A DNA stretch of 13,990 nt, taken from NCBI GenBank assembly GCA_024277485.1, contig JAJRVA010000105.1, forward strand, positions 1-13,990, written 5' to 3'. This DNA is from Deltaproteobacteria bacterium (GTDB taxonomy: Bacteria; Desulfobacterota; Desulfobulbia; Desulfobulbales; Desulfobulbaceae). The notes beneath the pieces are model-generated. The model was not told the origin of the DNA, ran no database searches, and was given only the letters and a program-made list of their open reading frames with translations. Position 1 is the first letter of the stretch. Each line of letters starts with the position of its first letter. Of this stretch, positions 12,734 through 13,990 are shown piece after piece. The translations under genes were made by a program, and so were the position numbers.

Positions 12734-13483
12734 ATGTCTTCATATATTCTGGTAACAAATGATGACGGTGTGCATGCACCGGGTATCAAAGCGCTGCACG
12801 ATGCCGTCCGCCACCTGGGACGAGCGGTGATCGTGGCGCCGGAACGCGACAAGAGCGCGGTCAGCCATTCCCTGACCATGAACCGGCCGCTGCTGGTCCG
12901 GGAACTGGAACCGGACGTCCATACCCTGGACGCTACCCCGACCGACTGCGTTACCATCGGCATGAACAAGATCCTGCCGGAAAAGCCTGGTCTGCTGGTC
13001 TCGGGCATCAATCCAGGCGCCAACCTGGGCGACGACATCAGCTATTCCGGCACCGTGTCTGCCGCCATCGAGGGAACCATGTACGGTATCCCGTCCCTTG
13101 CCTTTTCCCTGGCCGGCGAGGCTCCCTTTGATTTTGAGACCGCTGCGGCCGTGGCCTGGAAACTTGCCTCCATGGCTTTGCAGTTTGGCCTGCCTGAGAA
13201 GACTTTGCTCAATATCAATATTCCCCAGCGGCCGCCCGCAACGATCCGGGGCATCCGTTTTACCCGCCAGGGTCGGCGGGTCTATAAAAATGCCATCCAG
13301 GAAACCTATGATCCCTGGGGGAGGAAACATTACTGGATCGGCGGCGGCACGGTCCGCTGGTCCGGTGGGAATGAAACTGACGAGCAGGCCGTCAACGAGG
13401 GATATATCTCGGTTACCCCAATCCAGCTTGACCTGACCAATCATGAGGGCCGGGATTTCCTTCAGGAACACTGGAAAATGTAG
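12734..13483 (+). CDS. surE: 5'/3'-nucleotidase SurE
   Basis: A 249-residue SurE-family phosphatase, usual family length. Metal-binding and catalytic residues are visible: Asp10-Asp11 in TNDDG, Ser41 in RDKSAVSHS, and Asn93 in SGINPGANLGDD. The following YSGTVSAAIEGTMYGIPSLA is the family's other hallmark. SurE removes phosphate from nucleoside monophosphates and acts in stress survival; it is cytoplasmic. GGAG precedes the ATG, and the gene starts 25 bases after cbiK. Only one base separates its stop from the nfo start, so surE and nfo are probably co-transcribed. In many bacteria surE sits beside pcm or other repair genes; pairing with nfo fits a DNA and nucleotide maintenance theme. Confidence 0.95.
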   Translation: MSSYILVTNDDGVHAPGIKALHDAVRHLGRAVIVAPERDKSAVSHSLTMNRPLLVRELEPDVHTLDATPTDCVTIGMNKILPEKPGLLVSGINPGANLGDDISYSGTVSAAIEGTMYGIPSLAFSLAGEAPFDFETAAAVAWKLASMALQFGLPEKTLLNINIPQRPPATIRGIRFTRQGRRVYKNAIQETYDPWGRKHYWIGGGTVRWSGGNETDEQAVNEGYISVTPIQLDLTNHEGRDFLQEHWKM

Positions 13484-13484
13484 C

Positions 13485-13990
13485 ATGCCGTTTCTGGGAG
13501 CGCATGAATCTGTATCAGGAGGCCTTTACAGGGCCTTTGAGCATATCATGGCGGTAGACGGTGAGTCTCTGCAGATCTTTACCAGAAACCAGCGCCAATG
13601 GAATGCCCCGCCTCTTTCTGATGAGGAGATACGGCTTTTTCGGGAAAAATGGGAAGAGGCCGGGAAGATGCCGGTGGCTTCCCACGCGTCATATTTGATC
13701 AACCTGGGCAGCGGTAAGGAGGAGCAGGCCGCCAGGTCGGTTGCCTCCTTTACCGGGGAACTCAGGCGGTGTGACAGGCTGGGCATCGAACATGTGGTCA
13801 TCCATCCCGGCAGCCACGGCGGAGCAGGGATAGAGACAGGGCTGGCCAATGTGGTCCGGCACCTGGACGTGGTTTTTGCCAAGTTGGGGCCGGATTCACG
13901 GGTCACGGTCCTGCTTGAGACCACTGCCGGGCAGGGGACCGGGCTCGGCAGCCGCTTTGAGGAGCTTGCCTGGATCATCAATACTTCGGC
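13485..13990 (+). CDS. nfo: Endonuclease IV (AP endonuclease), 3' end outside window
   Basis: The frame from ATG 13485 runs open to the window edge, giving 168 residues of a protein whose family length is about 280. MPFLGAHESVSGGLYRAFEH is the classic opening of endonuclease IV. Three zinc ligands known from E. coli Nfo are present: His67 in SHASYLINL, His107 in VIHPGSH and Glu145 in LLETTAGQG; the remaining ligands lie beyond the window. The enzyme cleaves DNA at abasic sites and trims blocked 3' ends in base excision repair. It starts 1 base after the surE stop with only a weak ribosome site, which suggests translational coupling. Confidence 0.95.
   Translation, partial: MPFLGAHESVSGGLYRAFEHIMAVDGESLQIFTRNQRQWNAPPLSDEEIRLFREKWEEAGKMPVASHASYLINLGSGKEEQAARSVASFTGELRRCDRLGIEHVVIHPGSHGGAGIETGLANVVRHLDVVFAKLGPDSRVTVLLETTAGQGTGLGSRFEELAWIINTS

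Noticed and set aside
1..13990. CRISPR array, rRNA, tRNA, or complete insertion sequence
   Set aside because: No regularly spaced repeats, no cloverleaf or rRNA-like stretch, and no transposase-like frame were seen on either strand by eye.

Overview
The window reads as chromosomal DNA from a Gram-negative, anaerobic, sulfur-metabolising bacterium, most likely a Desulfobacterota member (Desulfobulbales- or Desulfovibrio-like). The evidence is a TonB-dependent outer-membrane system, a stand-alone low-molecular-weight siroheme sulfite reductase, a CbiK-type cobaltochelatase (anaerobic B12 route) and GC-rich coding sequence. The taxonomic call is inference; there is no rRNA or marker gene here.

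Left part (1-3300). A tandem rhodanese gene, cut by the window edge, faces a minus-strand hipA-hipB toxin-antitoxin-like locus. hipA is interrupted by a one-base frameshift in its N-terminal domain, and hipA precedes hipB, the reverse of the classical order. Its AT-rich promoter carries inverted repeats that could be operators. A non-coding gap follows, then the small sulfite reductase.

Centre (3300-10880). A mostly non-coding stretch holds one possible 47-residue membrane peptide gene on the minus strand. Next comes a textbook cobalamin riboswitch with an intrinsic terminator, leading a compact plus-strand operon: BtuB-like TonB-dependent receptor, exbB, exbD, tonB, btuF, btuC, btuD. Together these encode a complete B12/corrinoid uptake route from outer membrane to cytoplasm, with its own energy-transducing complex, repressed when B12 is plentiful. 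From exbB to btuD the genes overlap or lie within about 35 bases of each other.

Right part (10880-13990). An AT-rich vapBC toxin-antitoxin module with its own promoter and a palindromic operator lies directly behind btuD. It is followed by a badly decayed NAD-dependent epimerase pseudogene of which only the two ends survive. Then come cbiK (cobalt insertion into sirohydrochlorin, feeding de novo B12 synthesis), surE and the 5' part of nfo (endonuclease IV). The likely history is that cbiK was once the distal gene of the B12 operon, or close to it, and that vapBC and the dead epimerase now lie between. I found no wholly new system. The most notable observations are the broken, reversed hipA-hipB, the decayed epimerase with a perfect hairpin at its frameshift, the near-identical 14-base repeats flanking the vapBC region, and the fully self-contained riboswitch-controlled corrinoid import operon.
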